DNA of 64,000 nt from Enterobacter sp. RHBSTW-00175 (GTDB lineage Bacteria; Pseudomonadota; Gammaproteobacteria; Enterobacterales; Enterobacteriaceae): assembly GCF_013927005.1 (NCBI RefSeq), contig NZ_CP055930.1, positions 5,320,176 to 5,384,175 of the forward strand, given 5' to 3'. A model generated the notes under the pieces. It saw nothing but the letters and a program-made list of their open reading frames with translations, made no database searches and had not been told where the DNA came from. Shown piece after piece: positions 53,212 through 61,824 of the stretch. The first letter of the stretch is position 1, and every line of letters starts with the position of its first letter. Position numbers and translations under genes: made by a program.

Positions 53212-53550
53212 ATGAAAAGAGTATTCGTTGCCGCTACGCTCCTGTTACTTGCGGGTTGTTCTGTCACCCGGAAGGCCGAAGTGAGTAACCTGGATGCACC
53301 AAACGGGATAGTCCGTCTCGACTACGGTCAGGCAATGCTCCAGAACGCCCATTACGATGACTACGTCACTAACGGCACCGCGGCAAAAGCCTGTCAAAGC
53401 ATGGGTTATGCCACTGCCTCAGCCTACGGCCAGCCGATTAAAACCTGTACCCTGATCAGTGGTTCACTGTGCCTGAACGAAAGCGTTACCATCCAGTACA
53501 AGTGCATGGGTTATGCCGTTAATCCAAATAGCGCTAATCCCTGGTATTAA
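53212..53550 (+). CDS. yecR: YecR-like lipoprotein
   Basis: A 112-residue predicted lipoprotein. The lipobox LLAGC puts the lipidated Cys at residue 17 of MKRVFVAATLLLLAGCSVTR. E. coli YecR sits at the same place, is of similar size and is part of the flagellar regulon. The remainder has two Cys pairs (ACQSMGY, KTCTLISGSLCLN) that may form disulphides in the periplasm. I found no convincing sigma-28 promoter in front, so flagellar control is not shown here. Confidence 0.82.
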   Translation: MKRVFVAATLLLLAGCSVTRKAEVSNLDAPNGIVRLDYGQAMLQNAHYDDYVTNGTAAKACQSMGYATASAYGQPIKTCTLISGSLCLNESVTIQYKCMGYAVNPNSANPWY

Positions 53551-53554
53551 TCCT

Positions 53555-53578
53555 TACTGCCAGTGCTGACTGGCAGTA
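53555..53578 (+). terminator. Terminator after yecR
   Basis: TACTGCCAGT (53555-53564) pairs with ACTGGCAGTA (53569-53578) around GCTG, four bases after the stop, with an AT-rich tail. Confidence 0.75.
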
Positions 53579-53597
53579 TATTCAATTAAGAACAAAA

Positions 53598-53622
53598 ACA
53601 ATTCTCATTAATAAATATAAAA
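53598..53622. promoter_or_regulatory. Fur-box-like sequence before ftnA
   Basis: AATTCTCATTAATAAATAT resembles the iron-box core ATTCTCATTA. It lies about 140 bases before ftnA in an AT-rich gap. In E. coli Fur activates ftnA by displacing H-NS from several upstream sites, so the location fits. Only one partial box is clear by eye. Confidence 0.4.
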
Positions 53623-53752
53623 AGCGCCAATGCGTTTTATTCCCATTCGTATTTTTAATAAAAAGTTATTTATTTTACTTTTTGCAAATAATTAAATAAC
53701 AAATTATAGTGGCGCTCATCGTGAACCAGAAATAATAAACCGGAGCTGCACC

Positions 53753-54250
53753 ATGCTGAAAACTGAAATGATCGACAAGCTCAATGCTCAAATGAACCTT
53801 GAACTGTGCTCATCCCTGCTCTATCAACAGATGAGCGCCTGGTGCAGCTATCACAGCTTTGAAGGTGCGGCCGCGTTTCTGCGCCGTCATGCTCAGGAAG
53901 AGATGACGCACATGCAGCGTCTGTTTGATTATCTGACAGATACGGGCAGCCTGCCGCGCATTGCCACCGTTGAGTCACCATTCGCGGAATACGCTTCGCT
54001 TGATGAACTGTTCCGCGCCACCTACGAACACGAGCAACTGATCACCCAGAAAATTAACGAACTGGCGCACGCAGCAATGACCAGCCAGGATTATCCGACC
54101 TTTAATTTCCTGCAATGGTATGTTGCCGAGCAACACGAAGAAGAGAAGCTGTTTAAATCCGTGCTGGATAAATTATCTCTGGCGGGTAAATCCGGTGAAG
54201 GTCTTTACTTTATCGATAAAGAGCTTTCAACTCTCGATACGCAAAATTAA
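53753..54250 (+). CDS. ftnA: Ferritin FtnA
   Basis: FtnA is the main iron-storage ferritin, a 24-mer that oxidises and stores iron. The 165 residues match E. coli FtnA in length and nearly throughout. Ferroxidase ligands Glu17, Tyr24, Glu50 and His53 ([15 protein letters not shown]) are intact, with Glu94 (EHEQL region) and the third-site residues near [11 protein letters not shown]. Residue 19 is Cys where E. coli has Tyr. CGGAG precedes the ATG. A perfect palindromic terminator follows. Confidence 0.97.
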   Translation: MLKTEMIDKLNAQMNLELCSSLLYQQMSAWCSYHSFEGAAAFLRRHAQEEMTHMQRLFDYLTDTGSLPRIATVESPFAEYASLDELFRATYEHEQLITQKINELAHAAMTSQDYPTFNFLQWYVAEQHEEEKLFKSVLDKLSLAGKSGEGLYFIDKELSTLDTQN

Positions 54251-54255
54251 GATCA

Positions 54256-54281
54256 TGCGGAGCTGAATATTCAGCTCCGCA
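54256..54281. terminator. Palindromic terminator between ftnA and yecH
   Basis: TGCGGAGCTGAAT and its inverted copy form a perfect 26-base palindrome, followed by CTGTTTTA. It lies between two convergent genes. Confidence 0.8.
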
Positions 54282-54286
54282 CTGTT

Positions 54287-54523
54287 TTAATGACGGCAAA
54301 TTTTACTTTCGTGTGTTGAAAATCCTTCCGCAGCCGGAATAAACTTGCCGCGCGCCGCCAGAAATGCCACCAGCTCACCCGCCGTCATATCTTCTGCTGA
54401 ACAGGTATGAAAACGTTCTGCTTCGCCAAAACGCGCCTGAATAGCCGCAACCAGGCTTTGCTCTGTGTACTGTTCGCCAGACTCAACCATCATATTGAGC
54501 ACTTCATGTCCGTGGATCGACAT
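54287..54523 (-). CDS. yecH: DUF2492 protein YecH, putative metal-binding
   Basis: A 78-residue cytoplasmic protein like E. coli YecH. The family is described as possibly metal-binding. Candidate ligands are in MSIHGHEVLNMM, FHTCSAEDM and the tail HESKICRH. It is convergent with ftnA and followed upstream by another small Cys-rich gene, so an iron or metal link is plausible but inferred from context. GAGGG-type sequence precedes the ATG. Confidence 0.9.
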   Translation of the reverse strand: MSIHGHEVLNMMVESGEQYTEQSLVAAIQARFGEAERFHTCSAEDMTAGELVAFLAARGKFIPAAEGFSTHESKICRH

Positions 54524-54594
54524 TTTTACCCCCTCTGAAAAGAAGTCAGCAGACTATACGTTCCAGGAGAAATACGCCTTGCGCTGGCGCAGGT

Positions 54595-54936
54595 TTACAT
54601 GCACCCCGCGCAGCTGGTACAACGCCAGTCATGTGGATTAACGGCCTGGTAGAAGTAACGATAATTTGCCGTTTCCAGCGGTACACCGGCATCGAAGAAG
54701 AGATCGGTCAGCCACTCGACATTTTCGATGATCCAGTCATCTTCCGTTAGCCCCTGGGCAAAGGTTTCATCTTCCGGGTCAATAATGGAATAAATGGCCC
54801 AGGTGCCCATGTCTTTGTCCTGCCGGGACTCCGGCAGCGTCAGTGCTTTATCCTGCCAGCTGATAATCCAGTGTCCGTGACAGAGTAAATTACCGCCGCG
54901 ACTCCAGGCTGCCGTGAATGGATTTGTCCCCGCCAT
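54595..54936 (-). CDS. Uncharacterised 113-residue protein with CxxCxxC tail
   Basis: I do not recognise this protein. It starts MAGTNPFTAAWSRGGNLLCHGHW and is rich in Trp, Asp and Glu, with a central acidic segment EDDWIIENVEWLTDLFFDAG. It ends RCTSCAGCM, with Cys106, Cys109 and Cys112 at the extreme C-terminus; Cys19 and His20/His22 lie near the start. No signal peptide or membrane segment is seen. It lies on the same strand as yecH and 71 bases upstream of it, and is divergent from tyrP. The codon pattern looks like the surrounding backbone, so it is probably a real resident gene. A metal-binding role is only suggested by the Cys tail. Confidence 0.75.
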   Translation of the reverse strand: MAGTNPFTAAWSRGGNLLCHGHWIISWQDKALTLPESRQDKDMGTWAIYSIIDPEDETFAQGLTEDDWIIENVEWLTDLFFDAGVPLETANYRYFYQAVNPHDWRCTSCAGCM

Positions 54937-55075
54937 TGCCCCTCACTTTTTTTGATAATTTATCTTTACTGTTTAAGGTACGCCTGATTTTCGCGCGATA
55001 ACATTGCCCTTATGAAGTAGGCAGAACCCCAAAAAGGATCAGTGAGTTGCCCAGGTTTAAGCCCGCCGGGCAAAG

Positions 55076-55116
55076 CGTAAACTAATGATTACACCACTTG
55101 TAACGGTGATTTGACG
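55076..55116. promoter_or_regulatory. Two TyrR boxes of tyrP
   Basis: CGTAAACTAATGATTACA (55076-55093) and TGTAACGGTGATTTGACG (55099-55116) fit the TyrR box TGTAAA-6-TTTACA with two and three mismatches. The second box overlaps the -35 hexamer. This matches the E. coli tyrP arrangement, in which TyrR represses with tyrosine and activates with phenylalanine. Confidence 0.8.
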
Positions 55117-55139
55117 AGATAGCGCTTTTCCCTTACTCT
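55111..55139 (+). promoter_or_regulatory. Candidate tyrP promoter
   Basis: TTGACG (55111-55116), a 17-base spacer and TACTCT (55134-55139). It is 45 bases before the tyrP start and partly covered by the second TyrR box. Confidence 0.65.
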
Positions 55140-55184
55140 GCGCCGCAGATTTTGTCGCGATGTAAGTTCGTTGTAGAGGAAAGC

Positions 55185-56396
55185 GTGAAAAACAGAACCC
55201 TGGGAAGTATTTTTATCGTCGCTGGCACCACAATTGGCGCAGGAATGCTGGCCATGCCGCTGGCGGCGGCAGGTGTCGGATTCAGCGTAACGCTGATATT
55301 GCTGTTCTGCCTGTGGGCATTGATGTGCTACACCGCGTTATTACTGCTGGAAGTGTATCAGCACGTTCCCGCTGATACCGGCCTGGGGTCACTTGCGGCA
55401 CGCTACCTGGGGCGCTACGGCCAGTGGATAACCGGATTTAGCATGATGTTCCTGATGTATGCCCTGACTGCGGCCTACATCAGCGGTGCCGGGGAGCTTA
55501 TCGCCTCCAGCGTCAACGACTGGTTCGGCACCGGCATCACACCAGCCACCGGGGCAATTTGTTTTGCCCTCATCGGCGGCGGCGTTGTTTGTGTGGGCAC
55601 ATCGCTGGTTGATCTGTTCAACCGTTTCCTGTTCAGCGCCAAAATTCTGTTTCTGATCGTAATGCTGGTTTTACTGGCACCGCATGTTCACAAGGTTAAC
55701 CTGCTGACGCTGCCGCTGGAAAAAGGGCTGGCGCTTTCCGCTATTCCGGTGATTTTCACCTCGTTTGGTTTCCACGGCAGCGTGCCTAGTATCGTCAGCT
55801 ACATGAATGGTGATATCCGCAAGCTGCGCCGCATCTTTATGATTGGTAGCGCCATTCCGCTGATTGCCTATATTTTCTGGCAGCTGGTGACGCTGGGCAG
55901 TATTGATTCTTCAACTTTTGTTGGCCTGATGGCCGAACATTCGGGTCTGAATGGTTTCCTGGTGGCGTTGCGTGACGTGGTGACCTCTTCACACGTTGAG
56001 CTGGCAGTGCATCTGTTTGCCGACCTGGCGCTGGCAACATCGTTCCTCGGCGTGGCGCTTGGCCTGTTTGACTACCTGGCCGATCTGTTCCAGCGTCGTA
56101 ACACCGCTGCCGGGCGTATTCAGACAGGGGCAATCACCTTCCTGCCACCGCTGGCGTTTGCGCTGTTTTATCCGCGTGGTTTTGTGATGGCGCTGGGTTA
56201 TGCCGGTGTGGCGTTATCCGTCCTTGCCCTGCTGCTGCCTTCCCTGCTGACATGGAAAAGCCGCCAGCAGCATCCGGAACAAGGCTACCGGGTTGCGGGT
56301 GGTAAACCGCTGCTGTGTATTGTGTTCGCCTGCGGTGTGGTGGTTATTCTGGTGCAGTTTTTGATTGCAGCAGGGCTGCTGCCGGAAGTGGGTTAA
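55185..56396 (+). CDS. tyrP: Tyrosine-specific transporter TyrP
   Basis: TyrP imports tyrosine with protons across the inner membrane. The 403-residue protein has eleven segments and near-identity to E. coli TyrP, beginning (M)[19 protein letters not shown]. It starts with GTG at 55185, preceded by GAGGAAAGC; an upstream extension of 11 codons is an artefact of the frame being open. The hydroxy/aromatic amino-acid permease signature [14 protein letters not shown] is present. It is monocistronic, with TyrR boxes upstream and a strong terminator after. Confidence 0.97.
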   Translation: MKNRTLGSIFIVAGTTIGAGMLAMPLAAAGVGFSVTLILLFCLWALMCYTALLLLEVYQHVPADTGLGSLAARYLGRYGQWITGFSMMFLMYALTAAYISGAGELIASSVNDWFGTGITPATGAICFALIGGGVVCVGTSLVDLFNRFLFSAKILFLIVMLVLLAPHVHKVNLLTLPLEKGLALSAIPVIFTSFGFHGSVPSIVSYMNGDIRKLRRIFMIGSAIPLIAYIFWQLVTLGSIDSSTFVGLMAEHSGLNGFLVALRDVVTSSHVELAVHLFADLALATSFLGVALGLFDYLADLFQRRNTAAGRIQTGAITFLPPLAFALFYPRGFVMALGYAGVALSVLALLLPSLLTWKSRQQHPEQGYRVAGGKPLLCIVFACGVVVILVQFLIAAGLLPEVG

Positions 56397-56428
56397 AAAA
56401 AAGGGGCTACCTGGTAGCCCCTTTTTTT
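56395..56428. terminator. Bidirectional terminator tyrP/yecA
   Basis: AAGGGGCTAC (56401-56410) pairs with GTAGCCCCTT (56414-56423), with A-run before and T-run after, between convergent genes. Confidence 0.92.
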
Positions 56429-56429
56429 A

Positions 56430-57098
56430 TCAGTGCAGACAGCAGCTTTTAAACTTCTTGCCGCTACCGCACGGACACGGATCGTTGCGCCCAACTTTCG
56501 CGCCATTTACGACCGGTTTTTGTGCGACAGGCTGCTGCGGATTCTCGACCCAGTAGTTGTACAAACGCAGCGCCGCAGGCTGGATGCCCTCAATACTGGC
56601 GGTGTATTCTTCTTCGGTCAGTTCATCCAGCTTGTCGCTGTTCTCTTCGGTACCGTGCAGAGCAATCACATCCAGATCGGCTTTCAGCTCTTGCGGTAAT
56701 GATGACCAGTCGGTCAGCGCCACACCGCGCATGTAGCCGTAGCACCACTCTTCAACCACCGTGTAGCTCTGACCATCCACATCGTTAAAACCAAACATCG
56801 GTTCAAACTGTTCCGGATATTCGCTCAGTCGCTCGGCAATATCGTTCATATGCTTAAAGCAAAGGTCGATAAAGCGGTTCATTTCGCGATCGTTTTTCCA
56901 GCGTGGGATATATTTTTCGCCACCCCAGACAGCCACCAGCCATGCATCGGGTTCAACCACAACAGGGCCAGAAAGGACTGCGGTGAGCATACCGTCCAGT
57001 TCAGACACGTCGATAACTGACGCATCTTCATGCCCGTAAGAGATTAATGTCTCTTCCAGCCACGCCATTTCGCCTTCATTTAATGGGCCTTCCGTCAT
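56430..57098 (-). CDS. yecA: SEC-C zinc-motif protein YecA
   Basis: A 222-residue protein of the YgfB/YecA family with a C-terminal SEC-C zinc-binding motif, [21 protein letters not shown]. coli YecA (also called AscA) has been described as a SecA-related accessory that binds ribosomes and SecB. The N-terminal UPF0149-like domain includes [12 protein letters not shown] and [13 protein letters not shown] start at ATG 57096-57098 (MTEGPLNEG), with AGGAG eight bases upstream; the frame is open 18 codons further but lacks support. In E. coli the next gene cluster is leuZ-cysT-glyW; here a liv operon intervenes. Confidence 0.95.
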   Translation of the reverse strand: MTEGPLNEGEMAWLEETLISYGHEDASVIDVSELDGMLTAVLSGPVVVEPDAWLVAVWGGEKYIPRWKNDREMNRFIDLCFKHMNDIAERLSEYPEQFEPMFGFNDVDGQSYTVVEEWCYGYMRGVALTDWSSLPQELKADLDVIALHGTEENSDKLDELTEEEYTASIEGIQPAALRLYNYWVENPQQPVAQKPVVNGAKVGRNDPCPCGSGKKFKSCCLH

Positions 57099-57516
57099 CG
57101 CTGACACTCCTGATAAAAAAAGGAAAAGATCCTGGCATATATCGCACGCCATGCCTATCTGAAGTTTAGGTCTTTATTGGTGCAAAAAAGCACAAACCGT
57201 GACCATTGCACAACTTATGGGCATTCTTGTTAACGAGATGTGATCTCCGCTGTAATTTCATTGCGTCCCGCAAGGCGGCGTAAAACGGCACTCTATACTC
57301 AAACATGTCGCAGCCCGGTCAATGGGTTAACAATTCTGGCAACTATTTTGCTTGTTGTTTTGCGCGCGAATTTTGCGCAAGGAACCCTCGCCGTAATAAG
57401 CAGTATGTTGTCGTGTTTAGTGCATTTTGTTCTCGTTTTTGTTTTTGGATTGGCAACGCCGTCGGGCGTTCGGGCTTTAACCTCGTGCAAAAACCTCTTC
57501 GCTAAGGAACATAATA
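57099..57516. promoter_or_regulatory. yecA-liv divergent region
   Basis: A 418-base gap without a gene I would defend. A 13-bp palindrome GAGAT-GTG-ATCTC is at 57235-57247, and an inverted TTGCGC...GCGCAA repeat lies near 57358-57381 in the liv leader. These are candidate operator and leader elements; I cannot assign a regulator. Confidence 0.45.
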
Positions 57517-58638
57517 ATGTCGCTGAAATTTATCAGAAGTCCTCTTTCTCTTGTGCTGGCAGGTTGTCTGGTGACCGCATTCTCCGCCCAGGCGGATATT
57601 GTTATTGGTGTCGCCGGACCGTTCACTGGCCCTAATGCCACGTATGGCGATCAGTACTGGCATGGTGCCACACAGGCAGCAGAAGACATTAACGCCGCAG
57701 GAGGGATCAACGGTGAGAAAATTAAGCTGGTTCAGGGCGATGACGCCTGCGAGCCTAAACAGGCCGTTGCGGTTGCTAACCGATTAGTCGACCAGGATAA
57801 AGTCAAAGCCGTTATTGGCCATTTTTGCTCCTCCTCAACCATGCCCGCCTCAGAGGTGTATAGCGATGCGGGGATTATTGCCATCACCCCTGGTTCAACC
57901 AACCCGCTTATCACTGAACGCGGCATGAGCGATATGTTCCGCATGTGCGGACGCGATGACCAGCAGGGTCTGGTTGCCAGCGATTTCATCATCGATAAGC
58001 TGAAAGCCAAACGGGTCGTCATCATTCACGATAAAGATACCTACGGTCAGGGGCTGGCAGATGCCACCAAAGCCGCGCTGGCAAAACGCGGTGTCCAGGA
58101 TGTGATGTACGAAGGTTTATCGCGTGGTGAAAAAGACTTTAACGCCCTGGTCACCAAAATTGGTGCCCAGAAGCCAGACGTGGTGTTCTTCGGTGGCTGT
58201 CACCCGGAAGCCGGCCCGCTGGTGCGTCAGATGCGTGAGCAAGGTGTACAGGCCAAATTCTTCTCTGGCGACTGTATCGTCAATGAAGAGATGGTGACCG
58301 CCGCAGGTGGGCCGCAATACACCAACGGTATTTATATGACCTTCGGTAAAGATCCGCGTCTGATCCCGGATGGCAAAGCCGTTATCGAGAAATTCCGCGC
58401 AGGCAAATTTGAACCGGAAGGTTACACCCTTTACTCCTATGCCTCTGTGCAGGCCATTGCTGCGGCATTCAAAGCGACCGGTGGTACGGATTCCGCCAAA
58501 GCCAGCGAGTGGCTGAAAGCCAACCCGGTTGAAACCGTGATGGGTAAAAAAGCCTGGGACAGCAAAGGCGACCTGAAAGTGTCTGACTACGTTGTGTATC
58601 AGTGGGATGACAAAGGGAAATATAAGGAAGTGCAGTAA
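57517..58638 (+). CDS. Branched-chain amino-acid-type periplasmic binding protein
   Basis: A 373-residue type I periplasmic binding protein of the LivJ/LivK/BraC family. The signal sequence MSLKFIRSPLSLVLAGCLVT continues to SAQA before DIVIGVAGPF. Note LAGC resembles a lipobox, though the following AFSAQA looks like a normal Sec cleavage site. Ligand-site text includes GHFCSSSTMPAS and ITPGSTNPLITERG, and DDACEPKQAVAVANRLV is family-typical. It closely resembles the pseudomonad BraC type. It is the first gene of a five-gene operon additional to the canonical livKHMGF; the true ligand is unknown. Confidence 0.88.
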   Translation: MSLKFIRSPLSLVLAGCLVTAFSAQADIVIGVAGPFTGPNATYGDQYWHGATQAAEDINAAGGINGEKIKLVQGDDACEPKQAVAVANRLVDQDKVKAVIGHFCSSSTMPASEVYSDAGIIAITPGSTNPLITERGMSDMFRMCGRDDQQGLVASDFIIDKLKAKRVVIIHDKDTYGQGLADATKAALAKRGVQDVMYEGLSRGEKDFNALVTKIGAQKPDVVFFGGCHPEAGPLVRQMREQGVQAKFFSGDCIVNEEMVTAAGGPQYTNGIYMTFGKDPRLIPDGKAVIEKFRAGKFEPEGYTLYSYASVQAIAAAFKATGGTDSAKASEWLKANPVETVMGKKAWDSKGDLKVSDYVVYQWDDKGKYKEVQ

Positions 58639-58658
58639 CAGGACGGAGTCACGCTCAA

Positions 58659-58681
58659 CGCCGGCAGGTCTTCTGCCGGCG
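58659..58681 (+). other. Intercistronic hairpin binding protein-livH
   Basis: CGCCGGCAG (58659-58667) pairs with CTGCCGGCG (58673-58681) around five bases. No T-run follows, so it likely stabilises the binding-protein message and lowers downstream output. Confidence 0.7.
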
Positions 58682-58736
58682 CGAAATAAACATCAGGCTG
58701 CGCGGTTCGCGCGGCCTTTATAAAGAGCGCGCTAAG

Positions 58737-59651
58737 ATGAGTACATTCTTCCTGCAACAATTAATCAATGGCCTAACGCTCGGTTCTGTCTATGGATTGA
58801 TCGCCATTGGTTACACCATGGTTTATGGCATTATCGGCATGATTAACTTCGCTCATGGCGAGGTGTATATGATTTCGGCCTATCTCTGCGCCATCGGCCT
58901 GGCGCTGCTGTCGTTCTTCGGTTTGCAATCGTTCCCCCTGCTCATTCTCGGCACACTGGTCTTTACCATTGTGGTGACGGGCGTGTACGGCTGGACGATA
59001 GAGCGCATTGCGTATAAACCGCTACGCAACTCCACCCGTTTAGCACCGCTGATTTCCGCCATCGGGATGTCACTCATCCTGCAAAACTACGCGCAAATCA
59101 GCCAGGGGCCGCGTCAGCAAGGGGTTCCCACTATGCTTGATGGCGTGCTCCGTTTCCATCTGGGTGATGGTTTTGTCCAGATAACCTATACCAAAGTCTT
59201 TATTCTGGTCGCCTCGTTCCTGGGAATGCTGTTGCTGACCTGGATAATCGGCAATACCCGCTTAGGACGCATGTGCCGCGCGGTTCAGCAGGATCGCAAA
59301 ATGGCTTCGATCCTCGGGATCAACACAGACAGGATCATTTCACTGGTCTTTGTGATTGGCGCGGCAATGGCAGGCCTTGCCGGGGTGTTGATCACCATGA
59401 ACTACGGCACGTTTGATTTTTACGCCGGGTTCGTCATTGGTATTAAGGCTTTTACCGCAGCGGTACTTGGGGGAATAGGTTCATTACCAGGCGCCATGCT
59501 CGGCGGGTTGATCCTCGGCGTCGCCGAAGCGCAGTTCTCCGGGATGGTGAACTCGGATTATAAAGATGTGTTCTCGTTTGGATTACTGGTGGTTATCCTG
59601 ATTTTCCGCCCACAGGGACTGCTTGGCCGCCCTGTCGTGGCTAAAGTGTGA
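58737..59651 (+). CDS. livH: Branched-chain amino-acid-type ABC permease (LivH)
   Basis: A 304-residue inner-membrane permease with about eight segments. It begins MSTFFLQQLINGLTLGSVYG and has the LivH hallmarks MINFAHGEVYM and the coupling-helix text AVQQDRKMASILGINTD, then GGIGSLPGAMLGG. It follows the binding-protein gene after a 98-base gap with a hairpin. The stop overlaps a possible GTG start of the next gene, but a better ATG lies 12 bases later. Confidence 0.92.
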   Translation: MSTFFLQQLINGLTLGSVYGLIAIGYTMVYGIIGMINFAHGEVYMISAYLCAIGLALLSFFGLQSFPLLILGTLVFTIVVTGVYGWTIERIAYKPLRNSTRLAPLISAIGMSLILQNYAQISQGPRQQGVPTMLDGVLRFHLGDGFVQITYTKVFILVASFLGMLLLTWIIGNTRLGRMCRAVQQDRKMASILGINTDRIISLVFVIGAAMAGLAGVLITMNYGTFDFYAGFVIGIKAFTAAVLGGIGSLPGAMLGGLILGVAEAQFSGMVNSDYKDVFSFGLLVVILIFRPQGLLGRPVVAKV

Positions 59652-59662
59652 GGGAGAATGAC

Positions 59663-60952
59663 ATGACATCACACGCTGTGTCGTCTGACGGTTTCTCATT
59701 GAAGCGCTGTATCCTGGATACGATTTTCTCAGGCATGGTTGCGCTCATCATTTTCGGCCCGATCGTGGGTGTTGTTCTGGATGGTTACAGCTTTAACTTT
59801 GCGGGGCCCCGGCTGGCGTGGATTGTCGCCATCGTCATGGTCGGGCGGTTTATGCTCAGCGCCTTTTTAGGTACTCATGCCGGGATGCGTTTCTTGTCCC
59901 GTTTTGAAACGGATAACGCGGGCGTTTATGTTCGCCCGGCAGATTATAAAAGCCGGATGCGCTGGATTATCCCGCTGGTTATCGCGCTCGCCGTGTGCTT
60001 CCCCTTTGTCGCCACAAAGTACGTGTTGACCGTTGCCATTCTGGGCCTGATTTATGTGTTGCTCGGTCTTGGGCTGAATATTGTGGTGGGTCTGGCGGGG
60101 TTGCTGGATTTGGGGTATGTCGCCTTTTATGCCATTGGCGCTTATGGCCTGGCGCTGGGGTATCAGTATCTTGGGCTGGGTTTCTGGTCCATGCTGCCGC
60201 TTGCCGCACTGATGGCCGCCGCCGCGGGTGCCTTGCTGGGCTTTCCGGTGCTGCGAATGCACGGGGATTACCTGGCGATTGTGACACTGGGGTTTGGAGA
60301 GATTATCCGCCTGATCCTCAATAACTGGCTGTCGTTCACCGGTGGCCCGAATGGTATCTCCGCCCCGCCGCCGACCTTTTTTGGCCTGGAATTTGGACGG
60401 CGCGCCAAAGAGGGAGGCGTCCCCTTCCATGAGTTTTTCCACCTGACCTATAACCCGAACCTGAAGTTTATCTTTATCTATGCAGTCCTCTTCCTGGTGG
60501 TGCTTCTGGTGCTGTACATCAAACATCGTCTGACACGGATGCCGATCGGCCGGGCATGGGAAGCGCTGCGCGAGGACGAGATTGCCTGCCGTTCAATGGG
60601 GCTAAATCATGTGCTGGTGAAGCTCTCGGCCTTTACTCTGGGTGCGTCCACCGCCGGGATTGCCGGGGTGTTCTTCGCGACTTATCAGGGTTTTGTGAAT
60701 CCCACCTCGTTTACCTTTTTTGAGTCGGCGCTGATCCTCGCCATTGTGGTGCTGGGCGGTATGGGTTCGACCGTGGGCGTGGTGCTTGCCGCCTTTGTGC
60801 TTACCGTCACGCCGGAACTGTTGCGCAGCTTTGCGGAGTATCGCGTTCTGCTGTTTGGCATGTTGATGGTGGTCATGATGATCTGGCGACCGCGCGGCCT
60901 GATCCGCATTAACCGCAGCGGTTTTGCCGTACGTAAGGGAGTCGCGCCATGA
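59663..60952 (+). CDS. livM: Branched-chain amino-acid-type ABC permease (LivM)
   Basis: A 429-residue permease partner of LivH. An N-terminal extension with two or three segments (to about 100) precedes the conserved core: VGLAGLLDLGYVAFYAIGAY, GDYLAIVTLGFGEIIR, GGPNGIS and the coupling stretch REDEIACRSMGLN. I start at ATG 59663, with GGGAG six bases upstream, rather than the GTG at 59648. The stop overlaps livG by four bases. The length fits the LivM group with the N-terminal extension. Confidence 0.92.
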   Translation: MTSHAVSSDGFSLKRCILDTIFSGMVALIIFGPIVGVVLDGYSFNFAGPRLAWIVAIVMVGRFMLSAFLGTHAGMRFLSRFETDNAGVYVRPADYKSRMRWIIPLVIALAVCFPFVATKYVLTVAILGLIYVLLGLGLNIVVGLAGLLDLGYVAFYAIGAYGLALGYQYLGLGFWSMLPLAALMAAAAGALLGFPVLRMHGDYLAIVTLGFGEIIRLILNNWLSFTGGPNGISAPPPTFFGLEFGRRAKEGGVPFHEFFHLTYNPNLKFIFIYAVLFLVVLLVLYIKHRLTRMPIGRAWEALREDEIACRSMGLNHVLVKLSAFTLGASTAGIAGVFFATYQGFVNPTSFTFFESALILAIVVLGGMGSTVGVVLAAFVLTVTPELLRSFAEYRVLLFGMLMVVMMIWRPRGLIRINRSGFAVRKGVAP

Positions 60953-61824
60953 ACGGAACGATCTTAAGCGTTGAACATCTGATGATGCATTTTGGCGGTA
61001 TTAAGGCGTTAAACGATGTCAATCTGGAGGTACAACGCGGTTCGATAACCGCCCTGATTGGGCCGAACGGTGCGGGTAAAACCACGGTATTTAACTGCCT
61101 GACCGGGTTCTATAAGGCATCCGGCGGCAACATTATGTTCAACACCCGCAGTAAAACCACCAATGTGATTCAGGTGCTGGGGCAAAAATTCCAGCCAGGC
61201 GACTGGATAAACCCGACGCAGTTGGGGCAGCGTCTTTTTTACAAGATGTTCGGTGGAACGCATCTGGTGAACCGCGCCGGGCTTGCCCGCACTTTTCAAA
61301 ATATTCGGCTATTTCGGGAGATGTCGGTAGTGGAAAACCTGCTGGTCGCGCAGCACATGCAGGTAAACCGTAATCTGATTGCCGGTGTGCTTAATACCCC
61401 TGCCTATCGCCGGGCGGAAAGTGCAGCCCTGGACCGGGCCTTTTACTGGCTGGAGGTGGTGGATCTGGTGGATTGCGCCAACCGGCTGGCGGGCGAGATG
61501 TCTTACGGGCAGCAGCGTCGGCTGGAAATTGCGCGCGCCATGTGCACCGGGCCAGAGATGATTTGTCTGGACGAACCTGCCGCCGGGTTGAACCCGGTTG
61601 AAACCCGCACGCTCAGTAAAATCATCCGTTTTCTGCGCGATCATCACCAGATAACGGTGCTGCTGATTGAACATGATATGGGGATGGTGATGGAGATTTC
61701 GGACGACATTATTGTGCTCGACCACGGTGATGTCATTGCTCAGGGAAAACCCGAGCAGATCCAGCACGATGAAAAAGTGATTGCCGCTTATCTGGGCACC
61801 GATGAGAGCGAGGTCAATATATGA
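60949..61824 (+). CDS. livG: Branched-chain amino-acid-type ABC ATPase (LivG)
   Basis: A 291-residue cytoplasmic ATPase. Walker A is GPNGAGKTT, the signature MSYGQQRRLEIARAM, Walker B MICLDEPAAGLNP and the switch His in LLIEHDMGMV. It is longer than the common 255-residue LivG because of an insertion of about 35 residues after NIMF (TRSKTTNVIQVLGQKFQPGD). The C-terminal AYLGTDESE is typical of the family. It overlaps livM and livF by four bases each. Confidence 0.93.
   Translation: MNGTILSVEHLMMHFGGIKALNDVNLEVQRGSITALIGPNGAGKTTVFNCLTGFYKASGGNIMFNTRSKTTNVIQVLGQKFQPGDWINPTQLGQRLFYKMFGGTHLVNRAGLARTFQNIRLFREMSVVENLLVAQHMQVNRNLIAGVLNTPAYRRAESAALDRAFYWLEVVDLVDCANRLAGEMSYGQQRRLEIARAMCTGPEMICLDEPAAGLNPVETRTLSKIIRFLRDHHQITVLLIEHDMGMVMEISDDIIVLDHGDVIAQGKPEQIQHDEKVIAAYLGTDESEVNI

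Noticed and set aside
53025..53288. Open frame overlapping the start of yecR
   Set aside because: It has no ribosome site and no family resemblance, and it runs in another frame across the well-supported lipoprotein gene.
57240..57635. Long open frame over the liv leader and into the binding-protein gene
   Set aside because: The sequence lacks features of a real protein and overlaps the signal peptide region of a clear gene in another frame.
59648..59662. GTG start of LivM overlapping the livH stop
   Set aside because: The ATG at 59663 has GGGAG at correct spacing, while the GTG lies upstream of that site.
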